Shown: positions 8,520 to 17,387, counted from the stretch's first letter. The stretch: 38,467 bases of DNA from an uncultured Mucilaginibacter sp. (GCF_946479965.1 NZ_CAMLHX010000037.1:1-38467), one strand, 5' to 3'. The notes: a model not told the origin generated them from the sequence alone. Numbers and translations: made by a program.

Positions 8520-9635
8520 TTATTTAATATATCTGAAATCCTGACCAGACTTTATCACCAACAAAGATTCATAAATAAGCCTGATAACATTATCCACGTC
8601 CTCTTTGTGCACCATTTCTACTGTAGTGTGCATATAACGCAGACAAAGAGATATCAATGCTGATGGTACACCGTCATTTGAGTACGCAAACGCGTCTGTA
8701 TCTGTACCTGTTGAGCGTGATGAGGCCTGACGCTGGAACGGAATCTCCGCTTTTTGCGCTGTCTCTATCAACACTTTGTTTACATTGTTTTGAACAGCAG
8801 GAGCATAAGACACAACCGGTCCCCGCCCACAAGCCAGATCACCCTGCGTTATTTTGCTGATCATAGGTGTTTGGGTGTCATGCGTAACATCGGTTACAAT
8901 GGCAATGTTTGGCTTTATGCGATGTGCTATCATTTCGGCACCACGCAAGCCAATCTCTTCCTGAACGGCGTTAACTATATAGAGACCAAATGGCAGCTTT
9001 ATCTTGTTTTCTTTAAGTAAACGGGCTACTTCTGCTATCATAAAGCCACCTACACGGTTATCCAACGCACGGCCAACATAGTAGCGGTCATTCAGCACCA
9101 TAAACTCATCCTCGTAAGTTATTACACAGCCTACGTGAATGCCCAGTTTCTCCACCTCATCTTTTGAAGTGCAGCCACAATCAAGGAAAATGTTCTTAAG
9201 TGACGGTGCTTCTTCCTTTTCACCGCCTAAGCGGGTGTGGATGGCGGGCCAGCCGAATACTGCTTTTACCACGCCATTGTCGGTATGGATGTTCACGCGT
9301 TTTGACGGGGCTATTTGGTGGTCAGAGCCGCCATTGCGGATAACATAGATCAACCCGTCGTTAGTGATGTAATTTACAAACCATGAGATCTCATCAGCAT
9401 GCGCTTCTATAACAACTTTGTACTCAGCTTTGGGGTTAATTATACCTACCGCGGTGCCATAGTTATCTACGTAGTAATCGTCAATATAAGGCTTAATGTA
9501 ATCTAACCAAAGCTCTTGCCCTTTCCACTCAAAACCGGTAGGCGAAGCGTTGTTAATGTATTTTTCGAGAAAGGATAATGATTTATCGTTTACAACTGCA
9601 ACATGAGGTTGCTTTTCGGATTTCTTTTTAGACAT
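8520..9635 (-). CDS. M42-family metallo-aminopeptidase
   Basis: This 371-residue cytoplasmic protein has the M42 co-catalytic zinc ligands: His79 with Asp81 (EAHADE), Asp192 (GRALDNRVGG), the catalytic Glu226/227 pair (VQEEIGLRG) and Asp249 (TDVTHD), plus a C-terminal His in MHTTVEMVH. Family members are large self-assembling aminopeptidases (glutamyl- or leucyl-aminopeptidase types) that trim peptides; older records call them endoglucanase M. Length is slightly above the usual 340-360 because of a polar N-terminus. Preferred peptide substrates are unknown. Confidence 0.93.
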   Translation of the reverse strand: MSKKKSEKQPHVAVVNDKSLSFLEKYINNASPTGFEWKGQELWLDYIKPYIDDYYVDNYGTAVGIINPKAEYKVVIEAHADEISWFVNYITNDGLIYVIRNGGSDHQIAPSKRVNIHTDNGVVKAVFGWPAIHTRLGGEKEEAPSLKNIFLDCGCTSKDEVEKLGIHVGCVITYEDEFMVLNDRYYVGRALDNRVGGFMIAEVARLLKENKIKLPFGLYIVNAVQEEIGLRGAEMIAHRIKPNIAIVTDVTHDTQTPMISKITQGDLACGRGPVVSYAPAVQNNVNKVLIETAQKAEIPFQRQASSRSTGTDTDAFAYSNDGVPSALISLCLRYMHTTVEMVHKEDVDNVIRLIYESLLVIKSGQDFRYIK

Positions 9636-9641
9636 ATCGTA

Positions 9642-9670
9642 TTCGGCTTTTTGGCCTTTAAACGGCCGAA
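9642..9670 (-). promoter_or_regulatory. Leader hairpins just upstream of the M42 gene
   Basis: TTCGGC (9642-9647) pairs with GCCGAA (9665-9670). Inside it, two copies of the self-complementary GGCC (9653-9656, 9664-9667) could pair instead, and because the second GGCC overlaps the outer arm the two folds exclude each other. The structure ends about 7 nt before the start codon, so it could affect ribosome access. A TATATTTG box (9673-9680, minus strand) lies directly upstream. Confidence 0.4.
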
Positions 9671-9703
9671 AGCAAATATAACAAAGCCATACATATAATG
9701 TTC

Positions 9704-10117
9704 TTAATTTTTGATCTCCTTTTCCATTATCTCATAGTCAACCCCGTTACGATTAAAGGCATTACCCGTTTGCCTGAGTCCGTACCTAGCATAAAAGCCA
9801 ATAGCCGATACACGTGCATTGCACCATAGTCGGCTACACCCCTCATTCATAGCAAAACCGGTTATGTAATCAAGCATGGCTTTGCCCACACCCTTCCCTT
9901 GCGCTGCGGGTATTACGGCAAACTTGCGGAACTGTGCATCCTCGTCCTTAAGAAACAACGACACCACCGCCACCAGCTGGTTATCAGCAAAAGCGCCAAA
10001 ATGATAGCCATGATTATCCTCCTCCATTTCCATTTGGTAGAGCGGTTCATCGGGATAGAGTACGTCACGCCGTAAACGCCAGGTAAGCTCAGGGCGTATT
10101 TGCTCTATTTGTAACAT
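9704..10117 (-). CDS. GNAT-family N-acetyltransferase
   Basis: This 137-residue single-domain acetyltransferase has the acetyl-CoA pyrophosphate-binding loop as QGKGVG (residues 73-78), preceded by the strand FRKFAVIPAA and followed by a helix, as in GNAT motif A. The C-terminal FYARYGLRQTGNAF is the usual GNAT beta6-beta7 region. The acceptor (amine, antibiotic or protein) cannot be told. It stands alone, with a repeat element upstream of its start. Confidence 0.88.
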   Translation of the reverse strand: MLQIEQIRPELTWRLRRDVLYPDEPLYQMEMEEDNHGYHFGAFADNQLVAVVSLFLKDEDAQFRKFAVIPAAQGKGVGKAMLDYITGFAMNEGCSRLWCNARVSAIGFYARYGLRQTGNAFNRNGVDYEIMEKEIKN

Positions 10118-10162
10118 CGTGTCTGAAGTTAAGCAAGCTGGATATTAGATAGTTTTTGCCGG

Positions 10163-10380
10163 TGTTCCGTTTCATTTCATATATAACACAGTTGAAACGT
10201 GTGAAACGTTATTTTTTACAATAGTCTGAATGCCAATGTAATAATACTAATGCCTGAAACACTGTGAAACTACTTATAAGTCAGGAAATTTAACTGTAAA
10301 AATCAAACCATCACCTGATTATCAATATGATATAAAACGGTTAATTTTTGTTCCATGGTGAAACGAAAATTAACCGTTTT
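10163..10380. repeat. Dispersed intergenic element, copy 1
   Basis: The gap between the GNAT and S8 genes holds an element related to the one at 35149-35357. The shared 37-nt core is 10264-10300, with 32 of 37 positions identical by eye (GTGAAAC, ACTTAT, GTCAGGAAATTTA and CTG in the same order and spacing). About 80 nt from the core start, both copies have AATTTT in a hairpin; here it is a perfect 15-bp stem (10334-10348 / 10366-10380) around a 17-nt loop. Imperfect inverted termini share CGTTTCA (10168-10174) and TGAAACG (10359-10365). TGAAAC words recur at 10093, 10202, 10255, 10265 and 10359. The hairpin may also end S8 peptidase transcription. Confidence 0.7.
10334..10380 (-). terminator. 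15-bp hairpin downstream of the S8 peptidase gene
   Basis: AAAACGGTTAATTTT and AAAATTAACCGTTTT pair perfectly; on the minus strand the stem ends in TTTT and an AT-rich tract. It begins 36 nt after the S8 peptidase stop codon, so it can act as its terminator. It is also the distal hairpin of the dispersed element, so the terminator role may be secondary. Confidence 0.5.
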
Positions 10381-10416
10381 TAGAAAGGCTTATCTATCCC
10401 GAAAAGCCGTTAAAGA

Positions 10417-12018
10417 CTATTTATAAGTTGCGGCCAGTTTAAGCGCGTTATAAGCATTAACTATTCCACCCGTTGCACAAAGCTCATCAAAACTAACTTC
10501 GCGGCTGCTTTCTCCCTCCTTTAACGCTACTTTATGATCAATCTTCACAACCGATTTTAAAATAATATCCTTAACCTGTAAAGCCGTTAATTTTGGGTAG
10601 TAGGAACGGATAAGCGCAGCTAAACCAGCAACCACCGGCGCGGCCATACTTGTACCACTGTGTAACGCATACTTTGAGCCGGGTGTGCTTGAGTTAATAT
10701 CAACACCCGGAGCAAACACGTCGACAGTAGTTTTGCCGTAATTAGAAAAAACAGCTTTTAATGTCTCATCGTTTTTAGGCCCCGATGCGCCTACTTCAAT
10801 CCATGCCTGAGCCTGTCCGCTCTTATCTTCGTATACACGGCTCGGGAAATTGTTATCCTTCTCTGTGTTTTTGTTATCGTTACCTGCTGCATGTATTATC
10901 AATACATCTTTGCTCATGGCAAATTTAACGGCATCATCAACAGCCTTTTTATCATATGAGTATGCTTTGCCAAAGCTCATGTTGATAACACGTGCGCCAT
11001 TGGCAGCGGCGTAACGTATAGCGTTGGCCACATCTTTGTCGCGTTCATCGCCGTTAGGTACGGTCCTAACACCCATTATTCTAACATCATCAGCAACGCC
11101 CTGAATGCCTATTCCGTTGGTTCTGTTGGCACCAATAATACCTGATACATGCGAGCCGTGATCTGCGTTAGGGCCGGTTATATCTGAGCTGCCGTAAAAA
11201 CGCTCGGCGCTATTGCCGTAATTGTCGCCAACTATATTGCGCGGATCAAAATCAAGATTATAATTATAATCTAACTGCTCTTTATAATGGTCCCATGCAG
11301 GCGTTACCTCTTTCTCTATAAAATCACTTATGTTTTTGTAATCCGGCAATGCGGCAAGCACCTTTCTTTGCACATTGGCCTCGCGGGTGTTTTTTGCTTG
11401 ATATTTAGCTAACTCATCAGCCGTCGGGTCTTTTTTTCCTATTGCTGCCAGAATATTCTCCAGGGCAACCTTAAAATTATCTACGCCGGTGAAAGTTTTC
11501 CTTGCGCCGGTTACATCTTTATTAAAATCGGCTCTTAGTTTTTGATACTCAGCAAAAGCAGCAACATCTGCACCTGTCAATTTATTTGTGTCCAGTGCTG
11601 CAAACTTTGCATTGTAACTACGCACCAGCCGGGTTATCTCCAGGTTATCGTAATTTACATTTCCTTTAGCCGACCCGATAAAATTCCAGCCATGCACATC
11701 ATCAGCATAACCATTTTTATCGTTATCTATTTTATCGCCAATTTTCTCTTTCGGATTTATCCAAAGCACATCCTTCAGATCCTCGTGGGCGGTATCTACC
11801 CCGCCGTCTATCACCGCCACCAATACAGTGGTGTGTTTCTTGCCTTTCAGCAGTTCGTTATAAGCTCTTTCGGTGCTGATACCAAAAGCCGAGTCGGTTT
11901 TAAAGTCGAGGTTTTGCCAGCCTGATACCGGCTTTTTAGCTTCCTGTGCTGACGTAAACAGCGGTATGCACAAACATATTGCGAGTACTAATTTTTTGAT
12001 CACTCTCATCTTTTTCAT
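10417..12018 (-). CDS. Subtilisin-family (S8) serine peptidase, exported
   Basis: This 533-residue protein has a signal peptide (cut probably after FTSAQ, about residue 25). The catalytic triad is complete: Asp71 in VAVIDGGVD, His287 in DHGSHVSG, Ser457 in HSGTSMAAP, with oxyanion Asn380 in HAAGN. The spacing between the Asp and His motifs (216 residues) is far larger than in ordinary subtilisins because of an inserted polar, helical-looking segment at about 115-260. There is no obvious prodomain or C-terminal sorting domain. It probably degrades proteins in the periplasm or outside the cell. It starts 44 nt after the carboxylase gene and may share its transcript. Confidence 0.93.
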   Translation of the reverse strand: MKKMRVIKKLVLAICLCIPLFTSAQEAKKPVSGWQNLDFKTDSAFGISTERAYNELLKGKKHTTVLVAVIDGGVDTAHEDLKDVLWINPKEKIGDKIDNDKNGYADDVHGWNFIGSAKGNVNYDNLEITRLVRSYNAKFAALDTNKLTGADVAAFAEYQKLRADFNKDVTGARKTFTGVDNFKVALENILAAIGKKDPTADELAKYQAKNTREANVQRKVLAALPDYKNISDFIEKEVTPAWDHYKEQLDYNYNLDFDPRNIVGDNYGNSAERFYGSSDITGPNADHGSHVSGIIGANRTNGIGIQGVADDVRIMGVRTVPNGDERDKDVANAIRYAAANGARVINMSFGKAYSYDKKAVDDAVKFAMSKDVLIIHAAGNDNKNTEKDNNFPSRVYEDKSGQAQAWIEVGASGPKNDETLKAVFSNYGKTTVDVFAPGVDINSSTPGSKYALHSGTSMAAPVVAGLAALIRSYYPKLTALQVKDIILKSVVKIDHKVALKEGESSREVSFDELCATGGIVNAYNALKLAATYK

Positions 12019-12062
12019 TTAAATATATTCAGTTAATGTATTAATTATCGCATTTGCGCATG

Positions 12063-13604
12063 TTATAACGGAATATTTCCGTGTTTCTTGCGCGGGTTAT
12101 TCACCACTTTATTCTCCAGCATTTTAAAAGCATTTATCAATTTAAGCCTTGTTTCGGCAGGTTCAATAACTTCGTCAATAAAACCACGCTCGGCTGCCCT
12201 ATATGGGTTGGCAAAGGTTTCTGAGTACAGCTGCTCCTTTTCTCTCCACTTCGACTCCGGGTCGGCCGCAGCGTTTATTTCGCGCTTAAAAATAATTTCT
12301 GCCGCGCCTTTTGCCCCCATTACGGCTATCTCCGCAGTAGGCCATGCATAATTCATATCCGCGCCAATGTGTTTAGAGTTCATTACATCATAAGCCCCCC
12401 CGTATGCTTTGCGTAAAATAACCGTAACCCGCGGCACTGTAGCCTCGCAAAAAGCATAAAGCAACTTGGCACCGTGGGTAATAATGGCATTCCATTCCTG
12501 ATCTGTGCCCGGTAAAAAGCCCGGCACATCTTCAAAAACCAGCAATGGTATATTAAAACTATCGCAAAAACGAACAAATCGTGCTCCTTTTACAGATGCA
12601 TGCCTATCCAACACCCCCGCCAAAAATGCAGGCTGATTGGCAACTACGCCTATACTACGGCCGGCCAGGCGTGCAAATCCTACCACTAAATTCTCAGCAA
12701 AATCCTTATGCACCTCTAAAAAACTATCCGCATCAATTACATGGTTTATTACCTCGCGTACATCATAGGGCTGAGAAACTGCCTCAGGAAGCAGATCGGC
12801 CAGTTCAGCGCGCAATTCATTTTGCGGCTCATACGGCAGAGATGGCGCCATGCTTTCGCAATTTTGCGGCATGTATGATAACAGTTTTTTTACGTGTTGG
12901 ATAGCATCTATCTCATTAGCACAGGCAAAATGCGTTACGCCCGATTTACTTGCATGGGTATTGGCCCCGCCTAGTTCTTCGGAGGTAACCACCTCGTGGG
13001 TAACGGTTTTTACCACGTTAGGGCCGGTAACAAACATATACGAGGTATGCTCAACCATCAAAATAAAGTCGGTAATAGCGGGCGAGTAAACGGCACCGCC
13101 TGCGCAGGGGCCCATAATGGCCGAAATTTGCGGCACCACGCCCGATGCCATTGTATTACGGTAAAATATATCGGCATAACCGCCTAATGACACCACACCC
13201 TCCTGTATACGTGCCCCGCCCGAATCATTCAAGCCAATTACCGGCGCGCCGTTTTTAAGCGCCATATCCATTATTTTGCATATTTTCTCGGCATGCGTCT
13301 CAGAGAGTGAGCCGCCAAAAACGGTAAAATCCTGCGAAAACACATACACCAAACGACCGTTAATGGTACCATACCCTGTAACTACGCCATCTCCCGGATA
13401 TTTTTCGTTCTCCATACCAAAATCTACAGATCGGTGGGCAACCAGCATTCCTATCTCCTGGAATGAGCCCTCGTCCATTAAAAAGTGCAATCTTTCCCGT
13501 GCGGTTAGTTTACCTTTTTTATGCTGACTTTCAACCCGGGCCTGCCCCCCGCCCGCCAATGCCTCGCGGCGCTTTTGGTTTAACTGCTTTATTTTGTTAT
13601 TCAC
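12063..13604 (-). CDS. Acyl-CoA carboxylase (propionyl-CoA type) beta subunit
   Basis: This 513-residue carboxyltransferase subunit resembles propionyl-CoA carboxylase PccB: an N-terminal [17 protein letters not shown] segment (about 33-49), then the two crotonase-like halves with the Gly-rich acyl-CoA and biotin-binding turns ([12 protein letters not shown] near 125-136, [10 protein letters not shown] near 355-364, YGGAYDVM near 407-414). It transfers a carboxyl group from biotin to propionyl- or acetyl-CoA. No biotin carboxylase or biotin carrier gene lies nearby, so its partners must be elsewhere. Length is typical. Substrate choice is inferred only. Confidence 0.93.
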   Translation of the reverse strand: MNNKIKQLNQKRREALAGGGQARVESQHKKGKLTARERLHFLMDEGSFQEIGMLVAHRSVDFGMENEKYPGDGVVTGYGTINGRLVYVFSQDFTVFGGSLSETHAEKICKIMDMALKNGAPVIGLNDSGGARIQEGVVSLGGYADIFYRNTMASGVVPQISAIMGPCAGGAVYSPAITDFILMVEHTSYMFVTGPNVVKTVTHEVVTSEELGGANTHASKSGVTHFACANEIDAIQHVKKLLSYMPQNCESMAPSLPYEPQNELRAELADLLPEAVSQPYDVREVINHVIDADSFLEVHKDFAENLVVGFARLAGRSIGVVANQPAFLAGVLDRHASVKGARFVRFCDSFNIPLLVFEDVPGFLPGTDQEWNAIITHGAKLLYAFCEATVPRVTVILRKAYGGAYDVMNSKHIGADMNYAWPTAEIAVMGAKGAAEIIFKREINAAADPESKWREKEQLYSETFANPYRAAERGFIDEVIEPAETRLKLINAFKMLENKVVNNPRKKHGNIPL

Positions 13605-13778
13605 TATAGCTCTGCGTTATGTGTAATGCTAAAAATAGCAATTATGATTGTTAATAATAAACCTTAGGCACAAACGTTTTAAGCAGATTGCACCTGTTTT
13701 TATTGAAAAAAATTGTCAACTAATTTTAAAAATAGATGTTTACACAAATGATTTACCGCTCGCCGAAGCAGATTTTTA

Positions 13779-13786
13779 TATATTTG
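13779..13786 (+). promoter_or_regulatory. TAnnTTTG box abutting a start codon
   Basis: TATATTTG matches the Bacteroidota -7 element and ends 6 nt before the ATG at 13793. No clear TTTG -33 element lies 19-21 nt upstream. If used, the transcript would be leaderless or nearly so. Confidence 0.35.
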
Positions 13787-13792
13787 TAACGA

Positions 13793-14125
13793 ATGAACAA
13801 CCGGAATAAAAGAACTTTTGCAAGTTTGCTGTTTATTGTCGTCTTTTCTGCAAAGATGATAATATCAGTTATTCCTATATTTTCCATGCTTGATGCCAAG
13901 GTAGCGGCATCAGTAATTATGCAGCTGGAACAAGAGACCAAAGGCGAAAAAGACAGTGCAGACAAAGACTCTTTTAAAGAGAAAAAAAGCTTTGACGAGC
14001 ACATTTATAGCTTCTTTGATTACAAACCCTTATTGGTTGAAACCAACCGTTTACATAATAAGGAAAAGGCTTTAGCTATCAGATTGTACCACAAGGTAGT
14101 TCCGACCCCCCCTCCCAACGTTTAG
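13793..14125 (+). CDS. Small exported protein of unknown function
   Basis: This 110-residue protein has a hydrophobic N-terminal helix (about residues 10-32) that may be a signal or anchor, a highly charged middle (residues 46-67, Lys/Asp/Glu rich), and the tail YHKVVPTPPPNV. No known domain is recognised. It lies upstream of the SulP transporter on the same strand, separated by a GC-rich hairpin. Its Pro-Pro-x-Val ending resembles the end of the Cys-rich protein at 6908-7249 (WKPPKV), but it has no cysteines. Whether it belongs to the SulP unit is unclear. Confidence 0.7.
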   Translation: MNNRNKRTFASLLFIVVFSAKMIISVIPIFSMLDAKVAASVIMQLEQETKGEKDSADKDSFKEKKSFDEHIYSFFDYKPLLVETNRLHNKEKALAIRLYHKVVPTPPPNV

Positions 14126-14132
14126 TTAAATT

Positions 14133-14154
14133 AAGCCGGGCATCCTCCCGGCTT
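14133..14154 (+). terminator. Hairpin between the small exported protein and SulP
   Basis: AAGCCGGG and CCCGGCTT form a perfect 8-bp GC-rich stem around a 6-nt loop, 7 nt after the upstream stop codon. No T-run follows, so it may be a partial terminator, an attenuator or an mRNA-stabilising structure rather than a full stop. Confidence 0.5.
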
Positions 14155-14191
14155 GTACGGCTATTTCTTAAAATTTAACTAAAACATTGTT

Positions 14192-15790
14192 ATGCAATCA
14201 CAGCAGAATGGAGGCATTGCTGGCTTCCTTAATATAAAAAAATATTTTCTTCCTAAAAACCTCAAAAAGGACATCCCATCAAGTATAGTGGTATTCCTTG
14301 TAGCGCTGCCCCTATGTTTAGGTATCGCGCTCGCCTCGGGTGCGCCATTGTTCTCGGGTTTAATTACCGGTATTGTTGGTGGTATAGTAGTAGGCATGGT
14401 CAGCGGCTCGCAGCTTAGCGTTGCCGGGCCAGCGGCAGGGTTAACCGTAATTGTATTAAATGCTATTACGGGCTTAGGCTCCTATGAGACCTTCCTGCTG
14501 GCCGTTTTCCTGGCCGGGGTTATGCAAATCATATTCGGCTTAATAAAGGCAGGCACAATAGCCAACTATTTCCCTTCATCAGTAATTGAAGGTATGCTGG
14601 CCGCTATTGGTATCATTCTTATAATGAAACAGTTTCCGCACGCGGTAGGTTATGATGCCGACTTTGAGGGTGACGAAGGTTTTGCTCAAACAGATCAGCA
14701 TAATACCTTTTCGGGTGTAATGATAGCGTTATCTAAAATAAATTATGGCGCTGTTATTATTACTATGGTATCGTTGGCTATATTAATTTACTGGCCCAAA
14801 GTAAAAAAGCTGGCCCTGGTACCTGCTCCGCTACTGGTAGTGGTATTAGGTATTATTTTAGGATTGGTTTTTAACGGCACCGACCTTGGGCTGCGCGAAA
14901 AGCAGATGGTAAATATACCTGTAGTAAAAAGCATGGGTGAGTTTTTCGGCCTCTTCAGATCGCCGGATTTTACGCAAATAGGCAGGATGGATGTGTTTTT
15001 GATGGCAGTAACGTTTGCGGTAGTAGCAAGTTTAGAAACGCTGTTGAGTTTGGAGGCGGTTGATAAGATAGACCCTATAAAAAGAGTATCGCCTACTAAT
15101 CGTGAATTACTGGCACAAGGCACAGGTAATATAGTGAGTGCTATGTTAGGCGGACTGCCCATGACGGCTGTTATTGTACGGTCATCGGCAAACGTTAACG
15201 CGGGTGCACGTACAAAGGTAAGTGCTATAATTCACGGCTTTCTGCTATTAATATCATTATTAACCATACCCATGGTACTTAATTTGATACCGCTTTCGTG
15301 CCTGGCAGCCATACTTTTAATGACCGGTTATAAACTGGCGCGCATTAGTTTATTTAAACACATGTGGCACAAAGGCCTGCCGCAATTTATCCCTTTTGTT
15401 GTAACCATTGTAGCCATTTATTTTACCGACCTGTTAAAAGGAGTTGGCATTGGCATGGTGGTAGCCATATTCTTCCTTCTTTTAACCAATTTACGTAACT
15501 CGTATTTCTACCATATTGAAAGTAACGGAAAGAAAATACGTATCCGATTGGCAGAAGAAGTTTCATTTTTGAACAAGGCAGCCATACAGGTAACACTTAC
15601 CAACATACCCAAAGAAACAGAGGTTATAGTAGACGGATCCGCATCTAGATACATTGATCCGGATGTGCTGGAGATCATCCATAACTTTAAACACAATGCC
15701 TATACCAAAGGCATTATAGTATCACTTGAACACATTAAAGACAGGTACGACGTACCCAAAATGAAAGACCTGTTAAACGAACTTAAATAA
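14192..15790 (+). CDS. SulP-family anion (probably bicarbonate) transporter
   Basis: This 532-residue protein starts with a SulP membrane domain of about 10-14 segments, with the typical early stretch VALPLCLGIALASGAP (about 34-49) and GLITGIVGGIVVGMVSGSQL (about 53-72). It ends in a cytoplasmic STAS domain (about 440-532). SulP proteins carry sulfate, chloride, bicarbonate or organic anions. Here a carbonic anhydrase begins 8 nt downstream on the same strand, a pairing well known for bicarbonate-handling SulP proteins such as cyanobacterial BicA, so bicarbonate is the best inference. The start Met at 14192 fits the family N-terminus. Confidence 0.93.
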   Translation: MQSQQNGGIAGFLNIKKYFLPKNLKKDIPSSIVVFLVALPLCLGIALASGAPLFSGLITGIVGGIVVGMVSGSQLSVAGPAAGLTVIVLNAITGLGSYETFLLAVFLAGVMQIIFGLIKAGTIANYFPSSVIEGMLAAIGIILIMKQFPHAVGYDADFEGDEGFAQTDQHNTFSGVMIALSKINYGAVIITMVSLAILIYWPKVKKLALVPAPLLVVVLGIILGLVFNGTDLGLREKQMVNIPVVKSMGEFFGLFRSPDFTQIGRMDVFLMAVTFAVVASLETLLSLEAVDKIDPIKRVSPTNRELLAQGTGNIVSAMLGGLPMTAVIVRSSANVNAGARTKVSAIIHGFLLLISLLTIPMVLNLIPLSCLAAILLMTGYKLARISLFKHMWHKGLPQFIPFVVTIVAIYFTDLLKGVGIGMVVAIFFLLLTNLRNSYFYHIESNGKKIRIRLAEEVSFLNKAAIQVTLTNIPKETEVIVDGSASRYIDPDVLEIIHNFKHNAYTKGIIVSLEHIKDRYDVPKMKDLLNELK

Positions 15791-15798
15791 GATATACA

Positions 15799-16512
15799 AT
15801 GAAAAACGATCATAATAAAAACGGAGCGGACAGCTCAGAGAAATATAAATTGCAATTAGCCCGAACCGAAAGCTATGCCAAGCTACTATCGGGCAATCGC
15901 GCATGGGTAGATAAACGCCTTAAAGAAGACCCGGAGTTTTTTAAAACCCTGGCAAAAGGCCAAAGCCCTGAAGTATTGTGGATAGGCTGTGCCGATAGCC
16001 GCGTACCCGCTAATGAGGTTACCGGCACCAAACCCGGCGAAGTATTTGTACACCGCAACATTGCCAACGTATGCGTACATACAGATATGAACATGCTTAG
16101 CGTGCTGGATTATGCTGTGAACGTTTTAAAAGTAAAGCACGTTATTGTTGCGGGCCACTACGGTTGCGGCGGCGTAGCAGCGGCACTAACCAACAAACAA
16201 TTTGGCCTGATTGATAACTGGCTGCGCCATATTAAAGACGTATACCGCTTGCACAGTCACGAGCTTGACCGTATTACCGATCAGGAACAAAAGGTTAACC
16301 GCCTGGTTGAGTTGAACGTAATGGAGCAGGCATATAATCTTTGCAAAACAACCATTATACAAAATGCCTGGAAAGAGCGCGATGACCTTGCAGTACATGG
16401 CTGGATAGTGGATATCTCAACAGGTTTGATAAAGGACCTTGGTGTTAGTGCAAACGATCCCCATAAGTTGGGTTATGTATACGAGGTTGAGGCAGACGCC
16501 GTATTGGTATAA
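15799..16512 (+). CDS. Beta-class carbonic anhydrase (second paralogue, SulP-linked)
   Basis: This 237-residue enzyme has the zinc and catalytic residues Cys64, Asp66, Arg68 (CADSR), His120 and Cys123 (GHYGCGG). It is cotranscribed with the SulP gene 8 nt upstream and probably hydrates CO2 or dehydrates imported bicarbonate beside the transporter. Compared with the paralogue at 117-773 it has about 13 extra polar N-terminal residues and a longer C-terminus; the core is nearly collinear and highly similar. The paralogues lie in opposite orientation about 15 kb apart. Confidence 0.95.
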   Translation: MKNDHNKNGADSSEKYKLQLARTESYAKLLSGNRAWVDKRLKEDPEFFKTLAKGQSPEVLWIGCADSRVPANEVTGTKPGEVFVHRNIANVCVHTDMNMLSVLDYAVNVLKVKHVIVAGHYGCGGVAAALTNKQFGLIDNWLRHIKDVYRLHSHELDRITDQEQKVNRLVELNVMEQAYNLCKTTIIQNAWKERDDLAVHGWIVDISTGLIKDLGVSANDPHKLGYVYEVEADAVLV

Positions 16513-16535
16513 TAATATTTTTTTGTTTTAGGTTT

Positions 16536-16571
16536 ATCCCGGTACGCTGAAAGGCTGCCGGGATTTTTTTT
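16536..16571 (+). terminator. Terminator of the SulP-carbonic anhydrase unit
   Basis: ATCCCGG (16536-16542) pairs with CCGGGAT (16558-16564) around a 15-nt loop and is followed by a run of eight T. It lies 24 nt after the carbonic anhydrase stop codon. Confidence 0.85.
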
Positions 16572-16590
16572 GTAGGATAAAAAACGAGGT

Positions 16591-16624
16591 AAACAAAAAA
16601 GCCCCGCTCAAATGAACAGGGCTT
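16591..16624 (-). terminator. Terminator of the ribosomal cluster (after rplQ)
   Basis: On the minus strand AAGCCC (from 16624 down to 16619) pairs with GGGCTT (16604 to 16599), and the stem runs into six T. It lies 25 nt after the rplQ stop codon and faces the plus-strand terminator at 16536-16571, insulating the convergent units. Confidence 0.8.
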
Positions 16625-16648
16625 CTTGTATTATAAAAGAGGAATAAA

Positions 16649-17251
16649 TTATTCGCCTTTCTCTGCGTTTTCTTCGTTTGCAGCAGGAGCTTCAGGAGCT
16701 TCTTCTGCAGCAGGTGCAGCAGCTTCTTCAGCAACCGGTGTTTGTGCAACTTCTGCTTCAGGAGCTTCAGTTACTTCTTCAGCAACTGCTACTTCTTCAG
16801 CAACAGGAGCAGCTGCAACATCTGCTTTGCCTTTACCACCACGACGACGTGTTGATTTTTTAGCAACTGCAGCATCGCCTTTACCGTAAACTGTGTTATA
16901 ATCTACTAATTCAATTATAGCCATCTCTGCGTTGTCACCTAAACGGTTTTCCATTTTGATGATACGGGTGTAACCTCCCGGGCGATCAGCAATTTTAGGA
17001 GCGATATCGCGGAACAGGATAGATACCGCGTCTTTATCTTGCAGGTAGCTAAATACAGTACGACGTGAGTGCGTAGTATCGTCTTTTGATTTTGTTAAAA
17101 TAGGCTCTGCATAAACGCGTAAAGCTTTTGCTTTAGCTAATGTAGTTGTAATACGCTTGTGTAAGATAAGCGAGGTAGCCATGTTAGCTAACATTGCCTT
17201 ACGATGGCTGTTAGTGCGGCCCAGGTGGTTTACTTTTTTACCGTGTCTCAT
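16649..17251 (-). CDS. rplQ: Ribosomal protein bL17 with acidic C-terminal tail
   Basis: Residues 1-122 are a complete bL17 core ([17 protein letters not shown] to [14 protein letters not shown]). A tail of about 78 residues follows: a short basic patch [10 protein letters not shown] (133-142), then an Ala/Glu/Pro/Val-rich acidic stretch (144-200). The usual family length is about 115-160, so 200 is long. bL17 sits at the peptide exit side of the large subunit. The tail explains the CAG/CTT-looking repeats on the plus strand at 16670-16820. It is the last gene of the cluster and is separated from rpoA by a 181-bp structured gap. Confidence 0.97.
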   Translation of the reverse strand: MRHGKKVNHLGRTNSHRKAMLANMATSLILHKRITTTLAKAKALRVYAEPILTKSKDDTTHSRRTVFSYLQDKDAVSILFRDIAPKIADRPGGYTRIIKMENRLGDNAEMAIIELVDYNTVYGKGDAAVAKKSTRRRGGKGKADVAAAPVAEEVAVAEEVTEAPEAEVAQTPVAEEAAAPAAEEAPEAPAANEENAEKGE

Positions 17252-17324
17252 TGTTTTTTTGTTTGTGGCACGTGCATACCGTTGGGCGGCGTTTTATCGT
17301 CAAGCCCTCGGAATTACGCGGTTT

Positions 17325-17367
17325 TAGTGATTAGTTAATTAGAGATCAGAGATTAGTCACCAGCGCC
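17325..17367. repeat. Direct heptamer array (6 units) between rpoA and rplQ
   Basis: Units TAGTGAT, TAGTTAA, one extra T, then TAGAGAT, CAGAGAT, TAGTCAC and CAGCGCC run in 7-nt steps with the consensus TAGNGAT. It lies inside the ribosomal cluster in the rplQ leader. No inverted half was found. It belongs to the same class as the other heptamer arrays, with its own word. Confidence 0.6.
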
Positions 17368-17387
17368 TCTCCAACCTTATAAATGAC

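Noticed and set aside
16626..16889. Plus-strand Ala/Ser- and Gln/Leu-rich frames and apparent CAG/CTT microsatellite
   Set aside because: The repetition comes from Ala, Glu and Val codons of the acidic bL17 tail on the minus strand; the frames are shadows.
17263..17280. TGGCACGTGCA near the rplQ start as a second sigma-54 promoter
   Set aside because: The -12 part does not match at the required spacing, and it lies on the strand opposite to rplQ transcription.
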